The notes: a model not told the origin generated them from the sequence alone. A stretch of 5,582 nucleotides of DNA from an uncultured Mycoplasmatota bacterium (GCA_900554615.1 USIB01000082.1:1-5582); one strand, 5' to 3'. Positions 1 through 5,450 are shown, counted from the first letter of the stretch. A program made the numbers and translations.

Positions 1-782
1 TAAGTGGATTAGACACTAGTAATATGACTAGTATGAGTAGAATGTTTTACAATAGTACTAGTTTAAAGAACATAGATTTATCTGGATTTGATACATCAAA
101 AGTGGTTAATATAACTCATATATTTGATGGATGTAGTAATTTAGAGAATGTAGATTTATCCAATTTTAATACATCAAATGTTACTAATATGGAGGGTGTA
201 TTTCAAAATGACACTAATTTAAAGGAAATTAAGTTTGGAGATAACTTTAAAACTAATAAAGTAACTACTATGTTAGCGATGTTTGCCTCTTGTTCTAGTT
301 TAAAACAGGTAGATTTATCTAATTTTGATACATCAAATGTAACTACTATGCAGAGTATGTTTTATAAGTGTGAAAATTTAGAATCATTAGATTTAAGTTC
401 ATTTAAAACCAATAAGGTTACTAATATGTATTGCATGTTTGCTTATTGTACTAGTTTGAAAACAATTAATTTAACTTCTTTTGATACTAATAAAGTAACT
501 ACCATGCAGAGTATGTTTCTTCTTTGTAAAAGTATTGAAATGTTGGATTTAAGTACATTTACTACTAATAGTGCTAATACTATTATGTATATGTTTGATA
601 CTTGTTCATCTTTAAAAAGTTTAGATATTAGAAATGCTAGTTTGTCTTCAGTTAGCAAAAATACTAGTGCTTTTAATGCAGTTAATAGTAATGTTGTAGT
701 GTATGTTAAAAATGATACTGAAAAAGAATTTATTATAAATACTATAAAAAATATCATTTCTGATAATGTAGTAGTAGGTTAA
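1..782 (+). CDS. BspA-like leucine-rich-repeat surface protein, C-terminal part (5' end outside window)
   Basis: The frame is open from base 3 through the window edge, so the ATG at 24 is only an internal methionine and the gene is truncated at its 5' side. The visible ~259 residues are tandem units of 26 residues (one of 27) following the pattern DLSxFdTsxVTxMxxMFxxCxxLkxL. Units begin near 75, 153, 231, 312, 390, 468 and 546, with degenerate half units at both ends. This is the BspA/DUF285 type of leucine-rich repeat, found in secreted or surface proteins of host-associated bacteria and implicated in adhesion. The last ~55 residues leave the pattern (NVVVYVKNDTEKEF...), resembling a capping tail. 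No LPXTG motif, membrane segment or cell-wall domain follows, so any anchor would have to be N-terminal and lies outside the window. The stop (780-782) runs into a terminator. The family call is secure; ligand and role are unknown. Confidence 0.88.
   Translation, partial: SGLDTSNMTSMSRMFYNSTSLKNIDLSGFDTSKVVNITHIFDGCSNLENVDLSNFNTSNVTNMEGVFQNDTNLKEIKFGDNFKTNKVTTMLAMFASCSSLKQVDLSNFDTSNVTTMQSMFYKCENLESLDLSSFKTNKVTNMYCMFAYCTSLKTINLTSFDTNKVTTMQSMFLLCKSIEMLDLSTFTTNSANTIMYMFDTCSSLKSLDIRNASLSSVSKNTSAFNAVNSNVVVYVKNDTEKEFIINTIKNIISDNVVVG
75..623 (+). repeat. Tandem 78-bp (26-codon) leucine-rich repeat units inside the BspA-like gene
   Basis: Seven full units start near 75, 153, 231, 312, 390, 468 and 546; the third has one extra codon. 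They are diverged at DNA level, except that the units at 312 and 468 share a nearly identical stretch (339-362 and 495-518, exactly 156 bp apart), pointing to copying between every second unit. Confidence 0.8.
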
Positions 783-810
783 GAAGATACTAGTTTATCT
801 TCTTTTTATT
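781..810 (+). terminator. Intrinsic terminator of the BspA-like gene
   Basis: A perfect 9-bp stem pairs 781-789 (AAGAAGATA) with 796-804 (TATCTTCTT) around a 6-nt loop, followed by TTTATT. It begins within the stop codon of the BspA-like gene, separating that gene from ftsW. Confidence 0.8.
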
Positions 811-833
811 ATGTATAATACTTAGTTAGAAAG

Positions 834-862
834 TTTACACCATGAATATAATATCTTATAAT
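834..862 (+). promoter_or_regulatory. Promoter of ftsW (TTTACA-17-TATAAT)
   Basis: A TTTACA -35 box (834-839; 5 of 6 consensus) is separated by 17 bp from a perfect TATAAT -10 box (857-862). Start of transcription is expected near 869, giving an untranslated leader of about 105 nt before the ftsW start codon. Confidence 0.65.
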
Positions 863-865
863 TAT

Positions 866-921
866 TTATTACTAGACTATGTAATAGGCTAGTAATAACA
901 TGAAATGACCTTGGCATTTCA
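866..921 (+). other. Two tandem hairpins in the ftsW leader
   Basis: Hairpin 1 pairs TTATTACTAG (866-875) with CTAGTAATAA (889-898). It continues inward with CTAT/ATAG (877-880/884-887) across one A·G mismatch, giving about 14 bp. Hairpin 2 pairs TGAAATG (901-907) with CATTTCA (915-921), with a CC/GG pair inside. No U-run follows either, so they are not an obvious attenuator. Part of hairpin 1 lies at the predicted transcription start, so it could instead be a binding palindrome on the DNA. Function unknown. Confidence 0.5.
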
Positions 922-974
922 TTAAAGGTGAATAATTAGTTAGAAGAAATAATAAAATATAATAAGGTGATACT

Positions 975-2057
975 TTGAAAAAAGAAAGAACATTCCTTTT
1001 AATAGGAGTAATACTACTTAGTATATTTGGATTAATAATGATATATTCAGCCTCTAGTGTATGGGCTGAATACAAGTTTAATGACCCATATAAATATTTA
1101 AAATCACAAGGACTATTTTTAATAGTAAGTTATCTATCATTATTAATAATATCAAAAATACCATATCAAGAATATAAAAAAAGAGCAAATATAATATTCA
1201 TAATATGTACAGTATTATTAGCACTTGTATTAATACCAGGAATAGGAACAGTAAGAAATGGAAGTAGAAGTTGGTTTGGATTAGGAAGTTTTGGTATTCA
1301 ACCATCAGAGTTTACAAAATTAGGATTAATAATATTTACATCAAAGTATCTATCAAATAATCAAAAAGAAATAAAAGATATAAAAAAAGGAGTACTACCA
1401 ATATTAGGAGTATTACTATTAGTATTTGGACTTATTATGTTAGAGCCAGACTTCGGAACAGGAGTAGTAATAGTAATGACAATAGTAGTATTACTATTCA
1501 CTAGTGGAGTAAAAATGAATTTCTTTATAAAAATAGGAGCACTAGGTTTAGTAGGAGTCGCCTCCCTAATAATAATAGCCCCCTATAGAATGCAAAGAAT
1601 AGTATCATTTTTAAATCCATGGAATGACCCATTAGGAAGTGGATTCCAAATAATTCAATCATTATACGCAATAGGACCAGGAGGATTATTAGGATTAGGT
1701 TATGGCTCTTCAGTCCAAAAACATTTCTATTTACCCGAGCCTCAAACAGATTTCATATTCTCTATAATAAGTGAAGAATTTGGCTTTATGGGAGTTTTAA
1801 TCGTTGCAACATTATTCATAACAATAATAGTATCAGGCTTTAAAATAGCAATGAAAACAGAAAATTTATTTGGAAAATACCTATCATTTGGAATAACATT
1901 CGGTCTAGCCTTTCAAGCCATATTAAACCTAATGGTAGTAGTAGGACTAATACCAGTAACAGGAGTAACCCTTCCATTTCTCTCCTACGGAGGTAGTAGT
2001 CTATTAATAACCATGTTTAGTATAGGAATATTATTAAATATTAGTAGCCAAAATTAA
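975..2057 (+). CDS. ftsW: FtsW-type SEDS peptidoglycan glycosyltransferase
   Basis: SEDS polymerases insert lipid II into glycan strands in the plasma membrane together with a class B penicillin-binding protein; FtsW serves the division septum. The 360-residue protein has the family length and is almost wholly hydrophobic, with about ten membrane segments. Hallmarks are NGSRSWFGLGSFGIQPSEFTK (around 95-115), EPDFGTG (157-163), LGLGYGSSVQKHFYLPEPQTDFIF (around 239-262, with the presumed catalytic Asp259), SEEFGFMG (266-273) and PVTGVTLPFLSYGGSS (327-342). The start is TTG at 975, five bases after AAGGTG (964-969); no nearby in-frame ATG would keep the first membrane helix intact. It has its own promoter at 834-862. 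The PEPQTDF and IPVTGV wording favours FtsW/SpoVE over RodA; no sporulation gene is nearby, so FtsW is preferred. Its codons end in A far more often than those of the flanking genes. Confidence 0.88.
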   Translation: MKKERTFLLIGVILLSIFGLIMIYSASSVWAEYKFNDPYKYLKSQGLFLIVSYLSLLIISKIPYQEYKKRANIIFIICTVLLALVLIPGIGTVRNGSRSWFGLGSFGIQPSEFTKLGLIIFTSKYLSNNQKEIKDIKKGVLPILGVLLLVFGLIMLEPDFGTGVVIVMTIVVLLFTSGVKMNFFIKIGALGLVGVASLIIIAPYRMQRIVSFLNPWNDPLGSGFQIIQSLYAIGPGGLLGLGYGSSVQKHFYLPEPQTDFIFSIISEEFGFMGVLIVATLFITIIVSGFKIAMKTENLFGKYLSFGITFGLAFQAILNLMVVVGLIPVTGVTLPFLSYGGSSLLITMFSIGILLNISSQN

Positions 2058-2064
2058 AAAAGTA

Positions 2065-2073
2065 TGATATAAT
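2065..2073 (+). promoter_or_regulatory. Extended -10 promoter for the HD-domain gene
   Basis: TGATATAAT (TGn plus a perfect TATAAT at 2068-2073) lies just after the ftsW stop (2055-2057). No good -35 box is visible at 16-18 bp, which an extended -10 element can tolerate. Start would be near 2080, leaving a leader of about 20 nt with a strong ribosome site. Cotranscription with ftsW remains possible, as I see no terminator between the genes. Confidence 0.5.
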
Positions 2074-2087
2074 ATAAGGCCGAAACG

Positions 2088-2094
2088 AAGGAGG
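2088..2094 (+). promoter_or_regulatory. Strong ribosome binding site of the HD-domain gene
   Basis: AAGGAGG matches the anti-Shine-Dalgarno consensus in full and sits 7 nt before the ATG at 2102. It fixes the start and suggests efficient translation. Confidence 0.85.
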
Positions 2095-2101
2095 AGAAAA
2101 A

Positions 2102-2656
2102 ATGAAAGAAAAAAAATATAGCATAATAGAAGGAATATTAAAAGATGATAATGTAGTAATGGCAATAAATAATAATATAGAAACAGTATTAGACTATATA
2201 CCAGAAATAAAATATATGAATGGATATAAAGAAAAAGATAGCAATTTAGATTTATGGAATCATACTTTACTAACCTTATTCAATTCAGATGAAGATATAG
2301 AAGTAAGATTAGCATTATTATTACACGATATCGGTAAACCATTTTCTTATAAGAAAAATAAAGTATTAGAGGATAGACCACACGAAGAAGTATCAGCAGA
2401 AATGTCAAGCCATATATTAAAAAGGTTAGGCTATGATGATGAAAAGATAAAAAGAATAACATATTTAGTAGCAAATCATAATACAAGAATAGAAGATAAC
2501 CTAATACTAGATAATATAAGATTAGCAATAAAACTATATAAAGTACAATATTGTAATATATTAGCCCATAGTCAAAATAAACAAGAAAAAGGAAAGAAAT
2601 ATTTAACAAGAATAAAACAAAGAATAAAAATAGAAGAAACAAGATTAGATTACTAA
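2102..2656 (+). CDS. Small HD-domain protein (putative metal-dependent phosphohydrolase)
   Basis: This 184-residue soluble protein has an HD fold signature: His54 (LWNHTL), the His75-Asp76 pair in RLALLLHDIGKP, His94 (RPHEE), His104, and His126 in VANHN. The LLHDIGKP...HEEVSAEMSSHILKRL wording resembles the HD domain found C-terminal in some bacterial tRNA nucleotidyltransferases, but no nucleotidyltransferase head domain is present, so this is a stand-alone version. HD proteins typically hydrolyse phosphomonoester or phosphodiester bonds of nucleotides or RNA ends using bound divalent metals; the substrate here cannot be told. The C-terminal third is strongly basic and unrecognised, possibly nucleic-acid binding (inference). 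The ATG at 2102 is set by AAGGAGG. The stop codon overlaps that of the convergent oapA-like gene and lies inside a shared terminator. Confidence 0.82.
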   Translation: MKEKKYSIIEGILKDDNVVMAINNNIETVLDYIPEIKYMNGYKEKDSNLDLWNHTLLTLFNSDEDIEVRLALLLHDIGKPFSYKKNKVLEDRPHEEVSAEMSSHILKRLGYDDEKIKRITYLVANHNTRIEDNLILDNIRLAIKLYKVQYCNILAHSQNKQEKGKKYLTRIKQRIKIEETRLDY

Positions 2657-2675
2657 TTATGTTTCTTCTTTTTCT
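2632..2675. terminator. Bidirectional terminator across two overlapping stop codons
   Basis: AGAAGAAAC (2632-2640) pairs with GTTTCTTCT (2661-2669), and inside it ATTAG (2644-2648) pairs with CTAAT (2653-2657) around an ATTA loop. With an A-U pair and a G·U pair in the linkers, the helix is about 16 bp broken by one A·A mismatch. On the + strand it is followed by TTTTCTTTTC; on the minus strand by ATTTTTATTC. It therefore suits termination of both convergent genes and covers the stops at 2654-2656 (+) and 2653-2655 (-). Confidence 0.75.
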
Positions 2676-3195
2676 TTTCAAACTTAGAAATAACCTTAGC
2701 GGTCAAATAAACAATTTTATGATTATTATCTATAGCAATTCTTTTACAAAAAGCCTTACCACCAATAGTAGAGGCTGCGATTAAAGCCGTAACAATAAGA
2801 CCAGTATAAAATAAATTAAGATTAAAATTATCAGAAATACCTTTTGAAACACTAACACCAGCAGAACCTGAAATAATTCCACATATATCTCCAATAACGT
2901 CGTTGCAGAAAGAAGATACTCTATCAGCATTCTTCTTAAAAGATACAGCTTTCTTAGCACCCTTAATCTTTTTAGAACTCATAGCATGCAGTGGCTCTTC
3001 ATCAGAAGAAGTAACAGCAACTCCTATCATATCAAAAATAATACCAATAAGAATAAATACTATAAGAATAATGATACCTATAATAATACCAACCTTTGGC
3101 ATAATAGATTCCGATATAAAAGAGAAGAGTAGAGATATACCAAAAGCAAGTATAGTAACAATAAGAGGCCAACTATTTTTTTTCTTTTTCTTCAT
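2653..3195 (-). CDS. oapA: OapA-like integral membrane protein, partner of OLE RNA
   Basis: In Bacillus halodurans, OapA is a ~21-kDa membrane protein encoded just downstream of the OLE RNA gene; it binds the RNA and brings it to the membrane, and the complex affects magnesium, cold and alcohol tolerance. This 180-residue protein fits in size, position and orientation. Hydrophobic segments lie at about 9-31, 35-62, 100-118 and 126-148. Basic runs cap both ends (MKKKKK; KKKKK near 174-178), and a basic linker spans 75-90. The conserved-looking core is FDMIGVAVTSSDEEPLHAM (54-72) then DRVSSFCNDVIGDICG (91-106). Asp91 and Asp99 are eight apart, as are, from memory, the functionally critical D104 and D112 of B. 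halodurans OapA. Such proteins are sometimes labelled CorB-like Mg/Co transporters. ATG at 3195 is preferred over an in-frame TTG at 3201 because AGAAAGGA ends 6 nt before the ATG but abuts the TTG. It lies 20 nt beyond the RNA terminator. Confidence 0.75.
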   Translation of the reverse strand: MKKKKKNSWPLIVTILAFGISLLFSFISESIMPKVGIIIGIIILIVFILIGIIFDMIGVAVTSSDEEPLHAMSSKKIKGAKKAVSFKKNADRVSSFCNDVIGDICGIISGSAGVSVSKGISDNFNLNLFYTGLIVTALIAASTIGGKAFCKRIAIDNNHKIVYLTAKVISKFEKKKKKHN

Positions 3196-3215
3196 ATACA
3201 ATCCTTTCTAAATAC

Positions 3216-3240
3216 AACAAAAAGGCCAAAAGGCCTTACT
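3216..3240 (-). terminator. Intrinsic terminator at the 3' end of the OLE-like RNA
   Basis: On the minus strand AAGGCC (3237-3232) and GGCCTT (3227-3222) form a 6-bp stem around a UUUU loop, followed by UUUGUUG. It separates the RNA from oapA, whose ATG lies 20 nt further on, so oapA expression would need readthrough unless it has another promoter. Confidence 0.8.
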
Positions 3241-3811
3241 TCATAAAATGGCAATTTCTATAGTTAACTTTATGTCTTAGGTCAAGTAGGCTTTCCCTGT
3301 CTTCTACTAATTCGTTACCAAATTAGTGGTTACCCTTTAAAGAAGACAATATATTGTCACCAAATATATGACTTGATTACCACTTAGTACATACTGTAAT
3401 CCCATAGAAATGTCACTCTAGGAGATTTCCTCAAGCAATTTCTTACTATTAATTCTTTTTTGCAAACATGGTTTCAAATTGCAATATTAGATATAGCTAG
3501 CAAGGAAATATCTAACTGATCAATTATTCCCCATATTCACTCAAGACAAGCTACGCTACTCGCAAGTTTCCCCACATAGTAGGTTTAATCCTAGTTCGTA
3601 TCTTATCATATAAAACACAAAGATAGGTCTCCACGGAGATTGGGGTAGTATCATATGCCGTTATGACCGCCCAAACGCCTTACCTTCCAGCATCCACCCT
3701 AAGCTGGGCGCATAAAGCAAACACCAGAAGTTTCACAGGTATGCTCTTTAGTGAGCTTTTAGGTTCACCTTCATAGTAAGTTAAATTGACTAGAATAATG
3801 TGCCATCACAT
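3216..3811 (-). ncRNA. ole: Large structured noncoding RNA, probable OLE RNA
   Basis: About 596 nt without a credible ORF are bounded by a perfect promoter and an intrinsic terminator. OLE RNA is about 600 nt and typically lies directly upstream of oapA, as here; it forms a membrane-bound ribonucleoprotein. Helices visible by eye include: a 5' hairpin (3798-3811); 3743-3756; a 10-bp stem 3661-3672/3706-3715 with a 2-nt bulge; 3628-3639; 3599-3604/3620-3625; 7 bp at 3487-3493/3509-3515; 3407-3418/3422-3429; 3375-3380/3396-3401; two stacked 7-bp helices 3299-3305/3341-3347 and 3306-3312/3321-3327; and 3242-3247/3269-3274. A longer-range pairing 3282-3287/3371-3376 would enclose the stacked helices. 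Local GC is higher than in the neighbouring genes. I identify the class from size, architecture and neighbour gene, not from a remembered primary sequence. Other large RNAs (GOLLD, ROOL) are less likely, as they are not known to be paired with an OapA-like gene. Confidence 0.75.
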
Positions 3812-3817
3812 GACTAA

Positions 3818-3846
3818 ATTATAGCAGATTTCCTCTAAAATGTCAA
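3818..3846 (-). promoter_or_regulatory. Perfect consensus promoter of the OLE-like RNA
   Basis: On the minus strand TTGACA (3846-3841) and TATAAT (3823-3818) are both perfect and exactly 17 bp apart, with a TGC extended -10 element (3826-3824). Initiation is expected at the A at 3811. This is the strongest promoter in the window and implies high constitutive transcription of an RNA, not an mRNA. Confidence 0.92.
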
Positions 3847-3880
3847 ATCACTTCAAGTTCTGTTAATAAATTATATGCAA

Positions 3881-3921
3881 GAAAAAATAAAAATACTAAT
3901 CATTTTTGACCAGTATTTTTT
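3881..3921 (-). terminator. Intrinsic terminator of the ABC transporter operon
   Basis: On the minus strand AAAAATACT (3920-3912) pairs perfectly with AGTATTTTT (3897-3889), and inside it GGUCA pairs with UGAUU (two G·U) around an AAAA tetraloop, making a 14-bp helix. It is followed by ATTTTTTC. The helix includes the permease stop (3898-3896) and its last codons and ends 35 bp before the -35 box of the RNA promoter. Confidence 0.75.
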
Positions 3922-4687
3922 CAATATAACTAACAATCATATACATAAGATAAGAGACTATCATCAAAATAATAATACCTGAAATAACTAAGTTCAAATT
4001 AAATACTTGTGAACCATAATTAATTAAATAACCAATACCTTCCTTAGATACAAGAAACTCACCCATAATAACACCAATCAAAGTCATACTAATATTAATC
4101 TTAAGGCTACTTATAATAGTAGGGTAACTACTAGGTAAAATAGCATATCTAAATATTTGCATTTTATTAGCAGAGAAAGATTTAAGTAAATTAATCTTAT
4201 TCTTATCAGTAGAAATAAAGCCATTATATACAGTGATAACAGTAACAATAACAGAGATAAGAAGAGCCATAATAATAATAGAATTAATATTAGCTCCAAA
4301 GAATATAATGATAATAGGACCAAGAGCAATCTTAGGAAGACTATTAAGAATAGTAAGATAAGGGTCAAGTACTTTATAAATAAAGTTAAAGTACCAGAAT
4401 ATCATAGCAAGAAGAGTTCCGATAGCAGTACCAAGACCAAAACTAATTAAAGTCTCGTAAATAGTAGTCCATATATTGTTAAATAGATTGTTATCATTGT
4501 ATAAAGAAACAATAGTATTAACAACATTACTAGGAGAAGAAGTAATAAAAGTATTAATAATTTTATATCTAGCAAGTACTTCCCAAATAACAATAAGTAA
4601 AATAGCAAGAAGTAGTCTACTAGAAGTAATAAGAATCTTTTTATTTCTTTTTCTTCTAAGATATTTTTTGTGTTCAAGACTATACAT
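3896..4687 (-). CDS. ABC transporter permease, SsuC/TauC/ThiX type
   Basis: This is the membrane channel subunit of a binding-protein-dependent importer of the nitrate/sulfonate/taurine/thiamine-precursor family. With ATG at 4687 it has 263 residues, normal for the family. A basic N-terminus (KYLRRKRNKK) precedes six membrane segments at about 20-38, 80-100, 113-131, 136-157, 199-212 and 232-255. NSLPKIALGPIIIIFFGAN (115-133) is typical of SsuC/TauC proteins. The ATPase-contacting loop is around 156-190 (NGFISTDKNKINLLKSF...ILPSSYP). The open frame continues upstream to 4816, but that extension lies inside the ATPase gene and reads as antisense-like hydrophobic filler, so the start overlapping the ATPase stop by 8 nt is chosen; AAGGA lies 11 nt before it. 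The overlap suggests translational coupling. Substrate cannot be named from this subunit. Confidence 0.88.
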   Translation of the reverse strand: MYSLEHKKYLRRKRNKKILITSSRLLLAILLIVIWEVLARYKIINTFITSSPSNVVNTIVSLYNDNNLFNNIWTTIYETLISFGLGTAIGTLLAMIFWYFNFIYKVLDPYLTILNSLPKIALGPIIIIFFGANINSIIIMALLISVIVTVITVYNGFISTDKNKINLLKSFSANKMQIFRYAILPSSYPTIISSLKINISMTLIGVIMGEFLVSKEGIGYLINYGSQVFNLNLVISGIIILMIVSYLMYMIVSYIEKILVKND

Positions 4688-5450
4688 GAATATCAATATC
4701 CTTCCATATATCATTATAATAAAATCTAAACTCCTTAAGATTCCTATTATGAGTAGGAGTACTCTTATTATCCATATCAATAGAATAAATCTTTTTAACA
4801 CTAGCGGGTCTATCACTTAAAACAACAACTCTATCAGCCATAGAAATAGCCTCGGCAACATCATGAGTTATCATAATAGTAGTCTTACCCTCATTCTTAA
4901 TAATTTTCCATACATCATCAGATACAGCAAGTCTAGTTTGATAATCAAGGGCACTAAAGGCCTCATCTAGAAGTAGAATATCAGGATTAATAGCAAGAGT
5001 TCTAATCAAAGCAGCCCTTTGTCTCATACCACCAGATAGATTACTAGGATATTTATAGATAAAGTCACCAAGACCATAAGTTTTAAGTAAAGAAATAACC
5101 TTGCTTTTATTTTCTTCAGTAATTTCTTTTCTAACCTTTAGACCTAAAAGACAATTATCCAAAATATTAAGCCAAGGAAATAAAGTATCATTTTGAAGCA
5201 TATATCCCATTTTAGCCTTACCATTAGGAAAGGTAATATTACCATAAGACTTATCCTCAAGACCACACAAAATAGATAGAAGAGTAGTTTTACCACATCC
5301 AGAAGGACCTACAATAGCAATAAATTCACCGTCTTTAACATTTAAATTCAAACCTTCAATAGCAGTTATTTCACTATCGTTAGTATGATATATTTTAGAT
5401 AAATTATCAATAATTAATATATCATTCGAATTCTTTAAAGTATTTTCCAT
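4680..5450 (-). CDS. ABC transporter ATP-binding protein, SsuB/TauB/ThiZ type
   Basis: This cytoplasmic ATPase (256 residues) powers the importer with the adjacent permease and binding protein. All catalytic motifs are intact: Walker A GPSGCGKTT (48-56), Q-loop Gln86 in MLQNDTLFPWLNILDN, signature LSGGMRQR (138-145), Walker B ILLLDEAF (158-165), D-loop SALD (166-169) and switch His196 in TIMITHD. The LFPWLNILDN stretch after the Q-loop and the ~250-residue length are characteristic of the SsuB/TauB/nitrate group. The ATG at 5450 is the only plausible start, because a TGA stands two codons upstream in frame. The gene overlaps the upstream binding-protein gene by 29 nt and the permease gene by 8 nt, so the three are a tightly coupled operon. 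No good Shine-Dalgarno site precedes it, which fits coupled reinitiation. Confidence 0.93.
   Translation of the reverse strand: MENTLKNSNDILIIDNLSKIYHTNDSEITAIEGLNLNVKDGEFIAIVGPSGCGKTTLLSILCGLEDKSYGNITFPNGKAKMGYMLQNDTLFPWLNILDNCLLGLKVRKEITEENKSKVISLLKTYGLGDFIYKYPSNLSGGMRQRAALIRTLAINPDILLLDEAFSALDYQTRLAVSDDVWKIIKNEGKTTIMITHDVAEAISMADRVVVLSDRPASVKKIYSIDMDNKSTPTHNRNLKEFRFYYNDIWKDIDIHV

Noticed and set aside
15..794. Repeated ACTAGT hexamers (near 15, 27, 57, 450, 663 and 789)
   Set aside because: Within the gene they mostly arise from Thr-Ser codons (ACT AGT) or shifted equivalents in the repeat; the last is in the terminator loop. Spacing is irregular, so no separate site function is supported.
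958..963. TATAAT just before ftsW as its -10 box
   Set aside because: Transcription would start within or after the ribosome site at 964-970, removing it, and no -35 box fits. The 834-862 promoter is better placed.
2280..2681. Minus-strand 133-residue open frame
   Set aside because: It lies opposite the HD gene, is a low-complexity run of Leu, Ile, Tyr and Phe, and has no ribosome site or recognisable motif; it is the antisense of an AT-rich gene.
3196..3201. TTG start two codons before the oapA ATG
   Set aside because: The ribosome site AGAAAGGA abuts the TTG with no spacer, but is 6 nt before the ATG at 3195.
2903..3211. Plus-strand 102-residue open frame
   Set aside because: It is antisense to oapA, composed of low-complexity Ile/Pro/Phe, and lacks a ribosome site; the oapA frame carries the clear motifs.
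3345..3358. 14-bp palindrome GACAATATATTGTC as a repressor operator
   Set aside because: It lies inside the large RNA, far from any promoter, and its first bases already pair in the 3299-3347 helix; structural RNA is the simpler explanation.
3216..3811. RNase P RNA, tmRNA, group II intron, GOLLD or ROOL for the large RNA
   Set aside because: I find no RNase P GAGGAAAGUCC-type core, no tmRNA tRNA-like end or tag ORF, and no group II domain V or intron ORF. GOLLD and ROOL are not known to sit before an OapA-like gene. OLE fits size and context better, though only a covariance search can settle it.
4688..4816. N-terminal extension of the permease (43 extra residues)
   Set aside because: It lies wholly inside the ATPase coding sequence in another frame, has no ribosome site, and the family begins at about the shorter start.
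4476..4820. Plus-strand 114-residue open frame across the ATPase/permease junction
   Set aside because: It is antisense to two well-recognised genes and has no domain or start signals.
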